From the NCBI GenBank assembly GCA_937136055.1, contig CAKZOD010000031.1, positions 1-49,415 of the forward strand: DNA of 49,415 nt, given 5' to 3'. The notes under the pieces are model-generated. The model made no database searches. It saw only the letters and a program-made list of their open reading frames with translations, and was not told where the DNA came from. Positions 26,310-35,978 of the stretch are shown here, one piece after another (position 1 is the stretch's first letter; the number at the start of each line of letters is the position of its first letter). Origin of the DNA: an uncultured Oceanospirillaceae bacterium. GTDB taxonomy: Bacteria > Pseudomonadota > Gammaproteobacteria > Pseudomonadales > Balneatricaceae. Both the position numbers and the translations under genes were made by a program.

Positions 26310-27482
26310 TTAAGGTGCATGTGCTTTAACAAGGCTACTAATACTTTCACTTAAAAAGGAAAAATAAGGGTTCCAAGATAGCCTTGCGTAAATACGATCA
26401 CCGTCACTGTAACCATATTCCGCGTACCAAGTTTCAATGCCTAACTGGCATTTTTCATACTCTTCAAAAATCAAATCCGCATTACAAAAACGATACTCCC
26501 CTTGTTTCCCATAGAAAGGATTATCCTCATCAAATAAAACATTCATATGTGAAAAAGTACTTATCCGCTCAGATGGTAAACTTTTCTCGCGAACGATGAC
26601 TCTTTTGTCGGTAAATCCTTGCTCTGTACCGTACCAAATCAACCGACTATCTGGGTGAGTCATGGACTCGCTAAACATCTGGTATATAGCTTTGGAATCG
26701 ATGACAATATCATCTTCACTTATCGTCACTAAAACAGGCTTATCATATTGATATTTTTTTACTTTATTCACGACCTCTTGAGCTGAACGATAGTAATTTG
26801 CCGCAGCTTGAGTCGTCAAAGATTCATACTTCGTATAATTCCCCGTTACTTCATCAACATCCACCCAATCTATAAAACGACTTGCCAATGGTGCCAAAAA
26901 CAATCCCTTTCGACTCGATTTAAACCCTGGTGAGAAAAGAAATAAGCCTTCAATATCTGGATCAGAGATGGCTTCACTAGTAACTAAATTAGCCCCTGTA
27001 GAAAAACCTCCTAGCCATAATTCATCCACTTGCTGCTTAAATAACTTTATTTGATGTTTAACTGATTTTTGCCAATCGCTTAATCCGATTCTCTTTAAAT
27101 CTGCTGGTCGACTTCCGTGCCCAGGAACGAGCATTACCCGAACTATAAAGCCCTTTTTTACGAGCTCTTTTGCAATATCCTTAAAGTAATAGGGAGAGCC
27201 TGCCAGTCCATGTACAAGCAACACACCTCTTTTTGACTCTTCTTTGGGTTGTAGCTCAAACGGGGAATTTGCAGCTATTTCAGCCGCTTTGTTATCGCTC
27301 ACATAAACTCTATTTTCTTTTAACCAATTCACTGTTTCTTTTTGATATTGCGCGAAACTTGGTTGAAGGTACGAAGGTAAATCGGGGGACTCTGTAAACC
27401 TAGGTTTATCTGGGGCTAATGTGCAGTTTGAAAGCCCCATAATACAGACAAAAATAATCGTTATGATAGCTAAGTAGCGCAT
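26310..27482 (-). CDS. alpha/beta-hydrolase lipoprotein
   Basis: A 390-residue lipoprotein with lipobox LSNC (C20). The hydrolase fold carries VLLVHGLAGSPYYF (oxyanion region), nucleophile Ser in LGGFSTGANL, acid in SEDDIVID and His in FSHMNVLF. It resembles carboxylesterase/monoglyceride-lipase-like proteins (Hydrolase_4); the substrate is unknown. The usual GxSxG is GFSTG. The long insertion before the His (VREKSLPSERISTF) and the extra 80 residues at the C-terminus containing CNADLIFEEYEKCQLGIETWY are unusual, with two cysteines that could pair. AGAGGATTTAAG precedes the ATG. It is convergent with eptA-like gene. Confidence 0.82.
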   Translation of the reverse strand: MRYLAIITIIFVCIMGLSNCTLAPDKPRFTESPDLPSYLQPSFAQYQKETVNWLKENRVYVSDNKAAEIAANSPFELQPKEESKRGVLLVHGLAGSPYYFKDIAKELVKKGFIVRVMLVPGHGSRPADLKRIGLSDWQKSVKHQIKLFKQQVDELWLGGFSTGANLVTSEAISDPDIEGLFLFSPGFKSSRKGLFLAPLASRFIDWVDVDEVTGNYTKYESLTTQAAANYYRSAQEVVNKVKKYQYDKPVLVTISEDDIVIDSKAIYQMFSESMTHPDSRLIWYGTEQGFTDKRVIVREKSLPSERISTFSHMNVLFDEDNPFYGKQGEYRFCNADLIFEEYEKCQLGIETWYAEYGYSDGDRIYARLSWNPYFSFLSESISSLVKAHAP

Positions 27483-27574
27483 CTTAAATCCTCTTCACAT
27501 TAAAAGCTCAACGACGTATATCAAAGCTTGAAGACTATACGCCGCCACTGTTAGAAGTTACTTCCAATGCTTAG

Positions 27575-27862
27575 CTAATTTAAAAAGCCAAGTTCTTCGC
27601 CTAAATCATCATAAGCGCGCCTCTCCTCACTAGTACTGTGAGCACCTGCAATATTGTTAGCTCCAATAACAACTCCTGCATGATTAACCGCTATCCCATC
27701 TGATGATATTGCCAAATGTTTTGAGACGGTTTTCAAGACCTTGCACTTATTTGTTTGAGTAATATGCGCAAAGCCCCTTCCTTTCATTAGTTGGACACAA
27801 GATTGATCGCGTTGATCTACGACTCTGACTAAAGTAGCGAGACAAAATATTGTTTGTTTCAT
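27575..27862 (-). CDS. small hypothetical protein
   Basis: Not recognised. A 95-residue frame with AGAG upstream of ATG 27860-27862. The first 12 residues are hydrophobic but the stretch is too short for a clear signal peptide, and VVDQRDQS follows at once. Three cysteines are present. Possibly a degraded or frameshifted gene; no conserved motif seen. It is on the strand opposite to the next gene and just upstream of the lipoprotein hydrolase. Confidence 0.35.
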   Translation of the reverse strand: MKQTIFCLATLVRVVDQRDQSCVQLMKGRGFAHITQTNKCKVLKTVSKHLAISSDGIAVNHAGVVIGANNIAGAHSTSEERRAYDDLGEELGFLN

Positions 27863-28021
27863 GACATTTCTCTTCTAAATATTTGAGACGAACAAACAAT
27901 TTAATTAGCCATGTGTAAAATCCATGTAAAAAAATAATCGCCGTATACTGCTTGGTTTTTCACGAATTTTATACATTAGAGAAAATAGGATGGTCCATAT
28001 TTATCAAACAGTATCCCTAGC

Positions 28022-30223
28022 ATGTTCTCGACAAAAACATTTATACCACTTAAAAATATCGACAAGTATCTGTTGCTCACTCTGACACTGTGTCTGTCTA
28101 TTTTTTCCCAACAACTAGTTCAAGCCAGTAACTCTATTGACCAACAGCTTTCTGTCATTACAGATGAACAAGCTAGATCCATGTTACATGCAGAGCTTAC
28201 CGCTAAAGAATTGCAGCAAACAAAGAAAGCATCTTTAACTTTCTATATGCTTATCCAGGAAACAGTTTCCAATACGCAGATGGCATTCGAGGACGCTTTT
28301 AAAAAGCTAGCGAATATTCATGAGGCCTATTATTTTATAATAAAAGTCTTTCAAGAAGAAAAAGATAACACCGATAGCTTTATGCTGTTTTTAATTAAAC
28401 TCTGCTGTCTAATGCTGATAATACTTAGCGCTGAGTATTTAGCATTAAGGTTAACACCTATCGGCAAACCTCAGCGCTTACATGAAAGCCAGTTAAACCA
28501 ACATGGCCAATTTTCGTCTCTTACTAGGATTTTGTTATCTAGATTGGCAGGTGTGCTGATTTTTTATACCCTCTCCTCCTTAGTTCTACCTCTGATATTC
28601 CTTCAAGGGAGTTTTTTATTGCTCTCTAAAGCTCTAGTAGATTACTTGACTGTCGCTCGGCTAACCTATATTTTCTGCGCGTTCTTTTTTGCACCCTCTC
28701 ACCCTCAACTAAGATTATTCAATTTAGATGATCAGCCGGCAAAAAGCTTATTGCGTAGACTCGTTATAGTAAGCCTTTTCAGCGCTACTAGTATTTTCAC
28801 AGAACTAGCCAAAGACTTAGGCTTACCTCAGGGGGTGTATAAACTAGGCTTTTGGGCCAATTTAATCTCTTATATTGCCATGGCAACTGCCGTTTTTCTC
28901 AGCAAGGATGGCATCAAAATGATGCTATTACACGCTAACATTAAAAACAGCCCACAACGTATTTGGTTTGCGAATGCTTGGCCATTCATTTTAATATCCT
29001 CAATTATTATCGTTTGGTTTACTTTAGAGCTCGTTGTCGCAAACATTGGTTTTGATGATGATATTGTCTACGCTGCTACATTAACTTTACTAGCAATAAT
29101 TGCAGTGCCATTCTTTGATGTGGTTTTAATTAGTATTGTAAGCAGTTTTAAGTTGGTGGATAACGATTCATCCAACAGCCACAAAGACATGAATAACTCA
29201 TTTAAAGAAAGCCTGTTACGTATATTCAGAATTACCACTTTTTTGAGTATTGCTTTTATCTTTTCTCTTCTTTGGGGTATCGATTACCTCAACCTAAGCA
29301 CCCAAGGCTTAGCTGCCATTATTATTACTAAATTAATTGAAGTCGTTTTTTTACTTCTTACAGGACTAATTGTATGGGAAATAACTAACGTTTTCATACA
29401 ACACAAATTAACCAAAGAGCTACCTAATTCAGATGAACAATCGATGGATTCTGAGGGTGGTCAAGGGCTTTCGCGTATCGCAACGATACTCCCATTGATC
29501 AGAAATACTTTGGCATTTTTAATATTCGTAATATCAATAATAACTGCTTTATCAACAATGGGCATCAACACAACCGCTTTACTCGCTGGAGCGAGCGTCC
29601 TAGGTCTAGCAATTGGTTTTGGAGCTCAAACACTAGTAAAAGACATTGTTTCTGGGGTCTTTTTCTTAGTTGATGATGCTTTTAGAATGGGTGAGTATAT
29701 TGTTATCGGCACAACCAAGGGGACCGTCGAAAAAATTGCACTTCGCTCTTTAAGATTAAGGCACCATTTAGGGGCTTTACACACGATACCCTATGGAGAA
29801 ATACCCAGTTTGACCAATTACAGTCGCGACTGGGTAATTATGAAACTACCTTTCAGAGTCCCTCATGACTCCGATATCAACCAAATAAAGAAACTATTTA
29901 AAGCTTTAGGGAAAGAACTACTTGAACACCCTGAGTTAGGCCAGGACTTTATCGAGCCTTTTAAAAGCCAAGGCGTATTAGACGTCGATGAAGTAGGCTT
30001 ATTGATTCGAGGTAAGTTTACATGTAAACCCGGCACTCAGTTTATGATTAGAAAGCAAGTCTATTTAAGAGTGCAGCAGATATTTGCTGACAATAATATT
30101 GAATTTGCCAAGCGTAAAGTTGAAGTGCAGATGCCAAAAGATTTACCCCCATCTGCAATAGCTCCATTGACTGCAGCAGCGACTGAAGCAATGCCTAATC
30201 AGACATTACCAACGACTACGTAA
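28022..30223 (+). CDS. MscS-family mechanosensitive channel
   Basis: A 733-residue large MscS-type channel. A signal peptide-like N-terminus (about 1-35) and a 75-residue periplasmic segment precede about ten membrane helices. The pore and beta-domain (about 510-600) are typical: TALLAGASVLGLAIGFGAQ, VKDIVSGVFFLVDDAFRMGEYI, then GTVEKIALRSLRLRHHLGALHTIPYGEI. The tail is Ala/Pro/Thr-rich. The family releases solutes under hypo-osmotic shock. ATG 28022 lacks a clear Shine-Dalgarno. Upstream of it an in-frame TAG appears 33 bp away, so the start is near here. Confidence 0.9.
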   Translation: MFSTKTFIPLKNIDKYLLLTLTLCLSIFSQQLVQASNSIDQQLSVITDEQARSMLHAELTAKELQQTKKASLTFYMLIQETVSNTQMAFEDAFKKLANIHEAYYFIIKVFQEEKDNTDSFMLFLIKLCCLMLIILSAEYLALRLTPIGKPQRLHESQLNQHGQFSSLTRILLSRLAGVLIFYTLSSLVLPLIFLQGSFLLLSKALVDYLTVARLTYIFCAFFFAPSHPQLRLFNLDDQPAKSLLRRLVIVSLFSATSIFTELAKDLGLPQGVYKLGFWANLISYIAMATAVFLSKDGIKMMLLHANIKNSPQRIWFANAWPFILISSIIIVWFTLELVVANIGFDDDIVYAATLTLLAIIAVPFFDVVLISIVSSFKLVDNDSSNSHKDMNNSFKESLLRIFRITTFLSIAFIFSLLWGIDYLNLSTQGLAAIIITKLIEVVFLLLTGLIVWEITNVFIQHKLTKELPNSDEQSMDSEGGQGLSRIATILPLIRNTLAFLIFVISIITALSTMGINTTALLAGASVLGLAIGFGAQTLVKDIVSGVFFLVDDAFRMGEYIVIGTTKGTVEKIALRSLRLRHHLGALHTIPYGEIPSLTNYSRDWVIMKLPFRVPHDSDINQIKKLFKALGKELLEHPELGQDFIEPFKSQGVLDVDEVGLLIRGKFTCKPGTQFMIRKQVYLRVQQIFADNNIEFAKRKVEVQMPKDLPPSAIAPLTAAATEAMPNQTLPTTT

Positions 30224-30275
30224 TGATTAGTACACCCTAATCGACTTATTACGAATCGCGGGCTAATACTTCTTT

Positions 30276-30296
30276 CTTCCTAGTTTATCTAGGAAG
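30276..30296. repeat. hairpin between MscS gene and two-component genes
   Basis: CTTCCTAG-TTTAT-CTAGGAAG, perfect 8-bp stem without a T-run. It may serve as a dyad operator for the downstream operon or a weak transcription end. Confidence 0.4.
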
Positions 30297-30365
30297 GTGT
30301 ATCGTCAATATTAAAACCCACTAAACCAATAATATATTCTAAATATTATACTGTAACTACTAATA

Positions 30366-31052
30366 ATGGTGATTAGATTGCGTGTACTACTCGTTGAAGA
30401 CAACCTCGAACTAGCTGGAAATATTTGTGACTTTCTAGAACTACAACAAATAGTGACCGATCACGCTAGAACAGGAAAGCAAAGCCTCAGTTTAATTGAG
30501 CAAAGTAACTATGATGTCATTATTATGGACGTCATGATGCCAGGCATGGACGGCTTTGAAACTTGTCGCCTCCTTCGAGATCGAAGCTTATGCCAGACCC
30601 CAACGATATTCCTAACAGCTAGAACAAACTTAGACGACAAGCTAAAAGGGTTTCAATCTGGTGGTGATGATTATTTAACAAAACCATTTGAAATGGCGGA
30701 ATTACACTGCCGTCTACTCGCACTTTGCAGCAGGGGCAACCGAAAGGATATAGGAATGCTATATTTCCACGACCTAGAAGTGAATGTCCAAACAGGTATA
30801 GCAACAAGAGAAGGGAAAGTTTTAAATATTAATAAAATTCAATACCAGATATTACTCACTTTACTCAAACATGCCCCTGCACTAGTTTCACGCAGTGATT
30901 TAGAATATGAAATTTGGGGTGATGATCTTCCGGACAATGACATTTTACGCAGCCATTTGTACCAATTAAGACAAATTATTGATAAACCTTTTTCTCAAGC
31001 TTACATTCAGACAGTACATGCGAAAGGTATCAAATTGAGTATTGAGGAGTAA
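30366..31052 (+). CDS. OmpR-family response regulator
   Basis: A 228-residue regulator with a receiver domain (about 4-120) and a winged-helix DNA-binding domain (about 130-225). The phosphoacceptor is D55 in DVIIMDVMMPG, with acidic E11-D12 and K106 in TKPFE. LRSHLYQLRQIIDKPF marks the recognition helix. The start has no clear Shine-Dalgarno; GTG 30369 is an alternative. The kinase gene begins 3 bp after its stop. The targets are unknown, but the pair lies near the EptA-type and MscS genes, as PmrA/B-like systems often do near envelope genes (inference). Confidence 0.92.
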   Translation: MVIRLRVLLVEDNLELAGNICDFLELQQIVTDHARTGKQSLSLIEQSNYDVIIMDVMMPGMDGFETCRLLRDRSLCQTPTIFLTARTNLDDKLKGFQSGGDDYLTKPFEMAELHCRLLALCSRGNRKDIGMLYFHDLEVNVQTGIATREGKVLNINKIQYQILLTLLKHAPALVSRSDLEYEIWGDDLPDNDILRSHLYQLRQIIDKPFSQAYIQTVHAKGIKLSIEE

Positions 31053-31055
31053 TAA

Positions 31056-32297
31056 GTGAAAGGTTACCTGCGTTACTACAGCCGACAAATAACCTTATTC
31101 TTAATTCTTTTCAGTGCCTTTCTTAGCGCTGTTTTCAGCATGTTAATTTGGTTTAGTATTGAAAACACAGATGATCAAGTACGTAAAGGCTTGTTAAAAG
31201 CACAAAGCCAAAGGTTACTAGCTAACCTTCAGCGAACTGGAAGTATTTATAATAAAGATGAATTAATCGGTATAAAAATACTTCTAGAAGGAAGAGATTC
31301 AATCCCCCCAAATTGGCTCTCTATGCCCGCAGGGGTTAGAGAGCAAGATAAAGGTAATATCCATGTCGCAAAACTCCTAGTAAAGATGGATAACTCTGAG
31401 CGCCAAGTTTTTCTAGTTCATAAACCTCTTAACGGAGATGTATTAGATAACAATGAGCTCTCTGTCCAATTATTACTAATAATTGTATCCCTTATAGTAA
31501 CTTTGATAGGCTCTTTAGTCGGTTTATTTTTAGCAAGAAACATTGCAAGCCCACTGCAAGAGCTTTCACTTAGAATAAAAAACACGGATCCTAATAATCC
31601 AGAATTTAATCCCTTACAACGAAACGACGAATTCGGTGAAATAAGCTCTGCTTTTGCTAAAACGCTACTACAAATAAAACAAGTTTTGGAGAGAGAGAAA
31701 CAGTTTTCTGCCTACGCGAGCCATGAGCTTCGTACACCCGTCGCTGTCATAAAATCATCTTTAGAGTTGAGTGAAGCGTGCCGAAAGGCACCAAACTCAG
31801 TTAAATCACAAGAGATTGAGAAGCAAGCTCTATCACGTATGGCAATCGCTAATCACCAGATGGAGTTACTCATTAAAACGTTTCTTTATTTAGGCAAAGA
31901 GAGCTCAACACCGCACAATATATCAGAGATCAATATAGCTGATATATTGCGCCAAAAAATCGACCAATACAGAAAAGAATATCAATCGAAGAAAATCAAT
32001 ATTTCTCAACATATCCCACAATCATTAATAATAAGCTGTGATGGGAATATACTTGAACTGATTGTTGATAATATTCTACGTAATGCTTTTAGTTATTGTG
32101 CGGGCAGTGTCTCTCTCATACTCAATAATAACGAGTTTATTATATATAATGACATTGACAAACTGCGTATTGATAAAGCAGAGCATTTTGGGTTCGGCTT
32201 GAGAATTGTTGAAGATTTGTGCCAAACTCAACATTGGAAGCTCACATCAAACAGTGATGTTAACAACCAATATTCATCCACCATCAGCTTCGAGTGA
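31056..32297 (+). CDS. sensor histidine kinase
   Basis: A 413-residue membrane kinase. A first helix (about 11-33), a small periplasmic sensor (about 35-135), a second helix (about 137-160), HAMP, then the dimerisation helix with H223 in ASHELRTPVAVIKSSLE. The N-box LIVDNILRNAFSYC and G-box GFGLRIVEDLC follow. Its GTG start has a GGAG Shine-Dalgarno and sits 3 bp after the response regulator. It should phosphorylate that regulator. The signal is unknown. The ATP lid is short. Confidence 0.9.
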   Translation: MKGYLRYYSRQITLFLILFSAFLSAVFSMLIWFSIENTDDQVRKGLLKAQSQRLLANLQRTGSIYNKDELIGIKILLEGRDSIPPNWLSMPAGVREQDKGNIHVAKLLVKMDNSERQVFLVHKPLNGDVLDNNELSVQLLLIIVSLIVTLIGSLVGLFLARNIASPLQELSLRIKNTDPNNPEFNPLQRNDEFGEISSAFAKTLLQIKQVLEREKQFSAYASHELRTPVAVIKSSLELSEACRKAPNSVKSQEIEKQALSRMAIANHQMELLIKTFLYLGKESSTPHNISEINIADILRQKIDQYRKEYQSKKINISQHIPQSLIISCDGNILELIVDNILRNAFSYCAGSVSLILNNNEFIIYNDIDKLRIDKAEHFGFGLRIVEDLCQTQHWKLTSNSDVNNQYSSTISFE

Positions 32298-32410
32298 TAC
32301 TCACTCGCACCGAGAAACTAAACCCACTCAAACCACTTGATTATCAATAGATACTTAGGTTTTCTTTCATTTTGCTATATACGTCGTAGCTGGGATCACA
32401 AGTATCTTCT

Positions 32411-32590
32411 TTAAATTAGATATTGTCTTATTTCTACCTCATCCATCTGCTGTACTGATAGATATTCATCAGCATCACTATGATAGACGCCCTCTTTCAA
32501 AAAGCTCAACATTAATATGCGTTCTTTTTTAATTATCTCCATAATCTCCAAAGCTTCAATTAGAGTATTTGCTCTTTTATAAGGCTCTAT
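32411..32590 (-). pseudogene. C-terminal remnant of an HD-GYP gene (tandem paralogue)
   Basis: Reading leftwards, about 58 codons ending at TAA (32411-32413) encode a stretch closely similar to the last 60 residues of the intact HD-GYP protein beside it (PYKRANTLIEALEIM against PYKRAKTLSEALGIM, and YLSVQQMDEVEI against YLSPQQMDDVDI). A TGA lies just upstream and a few residues are missing in the middle. The 5' portion is gone. It is a relic of a tandem or recombined HD-GYP gene. Confidence 0.8.
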
Positions 32591-32698
32591 TCAAACACTA
32601 TTGTCGAAAAAATAATCGACAGTAAAACTGCGCCCTACAAACACACGCTTAAGTTTTTCGATCCGCATCAAATATATTCTTGAGGGTATGAGTATAAG

Positions 32699-35656
32699 CT
32701 AACTATCCAAAAACTGAGAGATATCTACATCATCCATCTGCTGTGGAGATAAGTATTTATCTGCATACATCTGATAAACCCCACTACTCAGAAAGATGTC
32801 AAACAGTGGGCCATCTATATGCTGGCTACGCTTCATTTGGTACATAATACCTAGCGCTTCACTTAAGGTTTTTGCACGTTTATAGGGCCTGTCTCTGGCG
32901 GTCAACGCTTCAAATATATCGGCAATGGCTAGCATTCTGGCACATTCTGACATTTGCTCACGCTTGAGCTGTCGTGGGTATCCCGTACCATCAACTTTCT
33001 CATGGTGAGCACCTGCAATCTCTAATACATTTGAGAGATTATTCGGAAACTTCAGGGTATCAAGCATAGTGATGGTCTGAGTAATATGATCGTTAATCAT
33101 AAAACGCTCTTCGTTATTCAACGTTCCTTTCGAAATCGATAAGTTATAGAGCTCACCACGATTGTATTTATATTTAGGCACTGGCATCTTAAAGCCCCAC
33201 TTATTTTGATCAATCTTCAAACCATCTTTATGCCACTCTATCAAATGCTCGACTCGGTCACTCAAGAGATTTTCGGTGACTGGTAAGGTTTCAAAATCAC
33301 GCTTGCGTTTGCGTTTAGTCTCATCAAAAGAGATTCCAATTGTGTCGTCTAAGGTTCTCTGCCAGGTAATTTTTGAAATTTCACACACTCTTTGCAACTG
33401 CTGCTCAGACATTGATTCTCTACCAATGTTGCACTGCGCGACAAATTCGAAATCAGATTCTATTTGTAACAGCTCTTCATTGAGCTTCGCATTGAGAACC
33501 TCTTCGCTACCACCTTCATTTAGCGCTTGTAAATAACGAATTTGAGCGTCGCGTTTTAGAACCTCAAAGCGCATTCTTACTTCATGTATTCTGTCGTATA
33601 GTGTTTCTAGCTTGGTTGCTTTATCAACCACATACTCAGGCGTGGTAATTTTTCCGCAATCATGTAGCCACGATGCCGTTTCCAGCTCTTCAAACTGCGC
33701 CGGTGTTAAATTGAAATCCTTAAATTCACCAGTGTCCTGCAAGCAAACTTGTTCAGCCAGCAGCTTTGCAATCTCAGGCACTCTAGAACAATGCCCAGCA
33801 GTGTGATGTGATTTGGCATCGATAGCGCCCGCTATCAATTTGATAAAAGATGCTAATAAATTCTGTTGTGATTTTAAAGAGTGCTTACTTTCAATCGAGA
33901 CAGCCGCAAAACCAGACAAACTCTGCATAAAGGCAATATGTTCTAGATTTTCTGTATTATCGTTTTTGCTATGTTCTGCCTTGTTAATAACACATAAAAC
34001 ACCCGTCGTTTCGCCGACTCGGTTGTTCAAAGGTAAAGTCAGTACTTCTAAAATATCGGTTTCAAGTAATCTGTATAAAGGACTGAACTCTTTCTCTTCG
34101 TCTTTATTGCAGCGCAAGCCATGCAACTTAGCCCCTTTTCTATTAACACTTTGTACAATAAAGCTATCTTCTTGATCAATGCGGTAGCTAGCAAGCTCCA
34201 CCTCTGCCGACTCATCATTAGCCAACATCACACAAGCAGGTTCTATCAAGTTACTTTCACTGTTAACCATATATAACACTGCTGCATCCGCATCATTTAT
34301 CGCTAAGGTCTGACGCGTAATCGTTTCGATTAACGAATCGAGATCTTGCTCTTGTGCTAATGAATTCAGCATATTCAAGAAGTGACTGATTGTATGTTTC
34401 ATCGCCTCCATATCATTTGCTAAATTACTTAATTCGCTGATCGGTGATTGAGTAGAAGATTGAGCAGAAAAGTCAAAGCGGCGAATTTGGCGTGTCTGTA
34501 TCGCCAGCTTGCGAAGCGGCTGTGATATTTTGTAAGCACTAAAAAATATCACCGGTAGCGACAGCAAAATTAAAATAATAGTAATAACACTTAACTGCTG
34601 ACGAATTTCTAAAGCCCTTGGAAAGAGCTCTTTATCTGGCGCTATTAGCAACATAAACAGCTTAAAATCTTCACCAATTTCAAACTTTGTAATTGCTCCT
34701 CCCCACTGATTATTCTTGTAAGTAAAGCGCAGCTGTTTCTCTACAGGCTCTATGCTATGTAATTGACTTTGCAGTACAGGGCTTTTTAAATCAGAGGCCT
34801 TAGCAATATCTGAAAAATCACCCATCCGCTTTACAACCAACTGGGCAGGGTCTTGATAGGCAAGCACTGTACCTGAATCATTTAGCAGCAATAACTCACT
34901 CGAAGGCGTTATACGATTATCTGTCAGTTCTTGTGAGAGGTCATTCAAGGTAATATCTGCTGCAATAACATTACCGGGAGAGCGTTTTGATGCAATGGCT
35001 ATACTAGTGCCAGGGGACTGTAAAAAGAAAAATACATAAGGGGACGTTGTGATTGGCTTATCTGATTCTATTGCTCGCTGATACCAGCTACGTTTTCGAG
35101 GATCATACACTTCGTTAGAGTGGTACCTCCTAGATATTTCTTGTAAATCCCTATCGTAAAATATCACTAATCTAGCGCGATTTTGATCATCATCGACAGA
35201 TATATTATCAACTATATAACGCGTTCTTGGTGGTGTTTTGAGCTTTGATCTAACATTTTCATCGAAGCTTGAACGCACCATAAAAAAGTCGCCATTGTCG
35301 TAACCAACAGAATAGCCACTCACCACATTATTTACTTTTAGCGCTTTGCTAAGCAAGGGTAAGTAACGTAAGCGCTGCTCCAGATTCTGAGCATCGACGA
35401 TCCACCCCTCAGCCATAATTTCTACATTATTGGCAGCAATATCATAGTTAGTTTGTAAATTTCGATAAACTTGTTGGGTGGTCTTGTCATATAAAATAGC
35501 TAAGCTCTCTTCAATCAGCTCAGTATTTTTTTGATAGTTAAACCAAATCTGCCCACCACCTAAAGTTGCGATCAGCAAAATTAAAATAAGTACGATGTGA
35601 ACGTAAAGAGGCTGAGTTAAACAGCCTCTTAACTTGTTTAGCATGCGCGCTTTCAT
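32699..35656 (-). CDS. membrane HD-GYP phosphodiesterase-like protein with Cache, HAMP and GAF domains
   Basis: A 985-residue membrane signalling protein. A first helix (about 17-37) and a periplasmic dCache-like sensor (40-340, with a WYQRAIESDKPITTSPY motif) are followed by a second helix, HAMP (about 370-420) and GAF (about 445-590). The HD-GYP domain (about 635-960) contains LHDCGKITTPEYV and HHEKVDGTGYP. Between the HD and GYP motifs lies a long charged insertion of about 130 residues. The family degrades cyclic di-GMP. AAGG precedes the ATG at 35654-35656. The Cache domain suggests small-molecule sensing. A remnant of a paralogue follows downstream and an FNR-like box lies upstream. Confidence 0.88.
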   Translation of the reverse strand: MKARMLNKLRGCLTQPLYVHIVLILILLIATLGGGQIWFNYQKNTELIEESLAILYDKTTQQVYRNLQTNYDIAANNVEIMAEGWIVDAQNLEQRLRYLPLLSKALKVNNVVSGYSVGYDNGDFFMVRSSFDENVRSKLKTPPRTRYIVDNISVDDDQNRARLVIFYDRDLQEISRRYHSNEVYDPRKRSWYQRAIESDKPITTSPYVFFFLQSPGTSIAIASKRSPGNVIAADITLNDLSQELTDNRITPSSELLLLNDSGTVLAYQDPAQLVVKRMGDFSDIAKASDLKSPVLQSQLHSIEPVEKQLRFTYKNNQWGGAITKFEIGEDFKLFMLLIAPDKELFPRALEIRQQLSVITIILILLSLPVIFFSAYKISQPLRKLAIQTRQIRRFDFSAQSSTQSPISELSNLANDMEAMKHTISHFLNMLNSLAQEQDLDSLIETITRQTLAINDADAAVLYMVNSESNLIEPACVMLANDESAEVELASYRIDQEDSFIVQSVNRKGAKLHGLRCNKDEEKEFSPLYRLLETDILEVLTLPLNNRVGETTGVLCVINKAEHSKNDNTENLEHIAFMQSLSGFAAVSIESKHSLKSQQNLLASFIKLIAGAIDAKSHHTAGHCSRVPEIAKLLAEQVCLQDTGEFKDFNLTPAQFEELETASWLHDCGKITTPEYVVDKATKLETLYDRIHEVRMRFEVLKRDAQIRYLQALNEGGSEEVLNAKLNEELLQIESDFEFVAQCNIGRESMSEQQLQRVCEISKITWQRTLDDTIGISFDETKRKRKRDFETLPVTENLLSDRVEHLIEWHKDGLKIDQNKWGFKMPVPKYKYNRGELYNLSISKGTLNNEERFMINDHITQTITMLDTLKFPNNLSNVLEIAGAHHEKVDGTGYPRQLKREQMSECARMLAIADIFEALTARDRPYKRAKTLSEALGIMYQMKRSQHIDGPLFDIFLSSGVYQMYADKYLSPQQMDDVDISQFLDS

Positions 35657-35978
35657 ATGAACCTTAATGTCAATTAAAAGAGAGGATAAGCTGTAAACTC
35701 AGCTATTGGCAGATCTTATAAAGCTCATAACCAATTCTCCTTAGCTAACATTTACCGACACAGCATTGATGAAATCTCATCCAATATTCACTAACAAAGC
35801 ACATCCTTTACAGCTCAATTATAGCGTTCGCATTTTGCGTCATTTAATAGAGACGATACCTTAAATGATATTGAAACTTATTCAATATCAAAAAATTGAT
35901 CTAGATCAATAGCCTTAGTTTTACTGTGGTTATTACCTCAGCCGCACAACGCTTATGGCAATAACCAACAAAAAAACA
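35657..35978. other. intergenic region with regulatory dyads
   Basis: A 322-bp gap between the MCP end and HD-GYP start, with no gene. It carries a perfect inverted repeat TGATATTGAA-ACTTA-TTCAATATCA (35866-35890) and the FNR-like palindrome beside it. The first may be a terminator for the leftward MCP gene or an operator. Confidence 0.5.
35896..35909 (-). promoter_or_regulatory. perfect FNR/Anr-like box
   Basis: TTGATCTAGATCAA matches the FNR/Anr consensus TTGAT-N4-ATCAA at all ten specified bases. It is centred 246 bp upstream of the HD-GYP start. Read leftwards it is followed by a six-T run, so it might instead be part of a weak terminator of the MCP gene. Confidence 0.5.
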
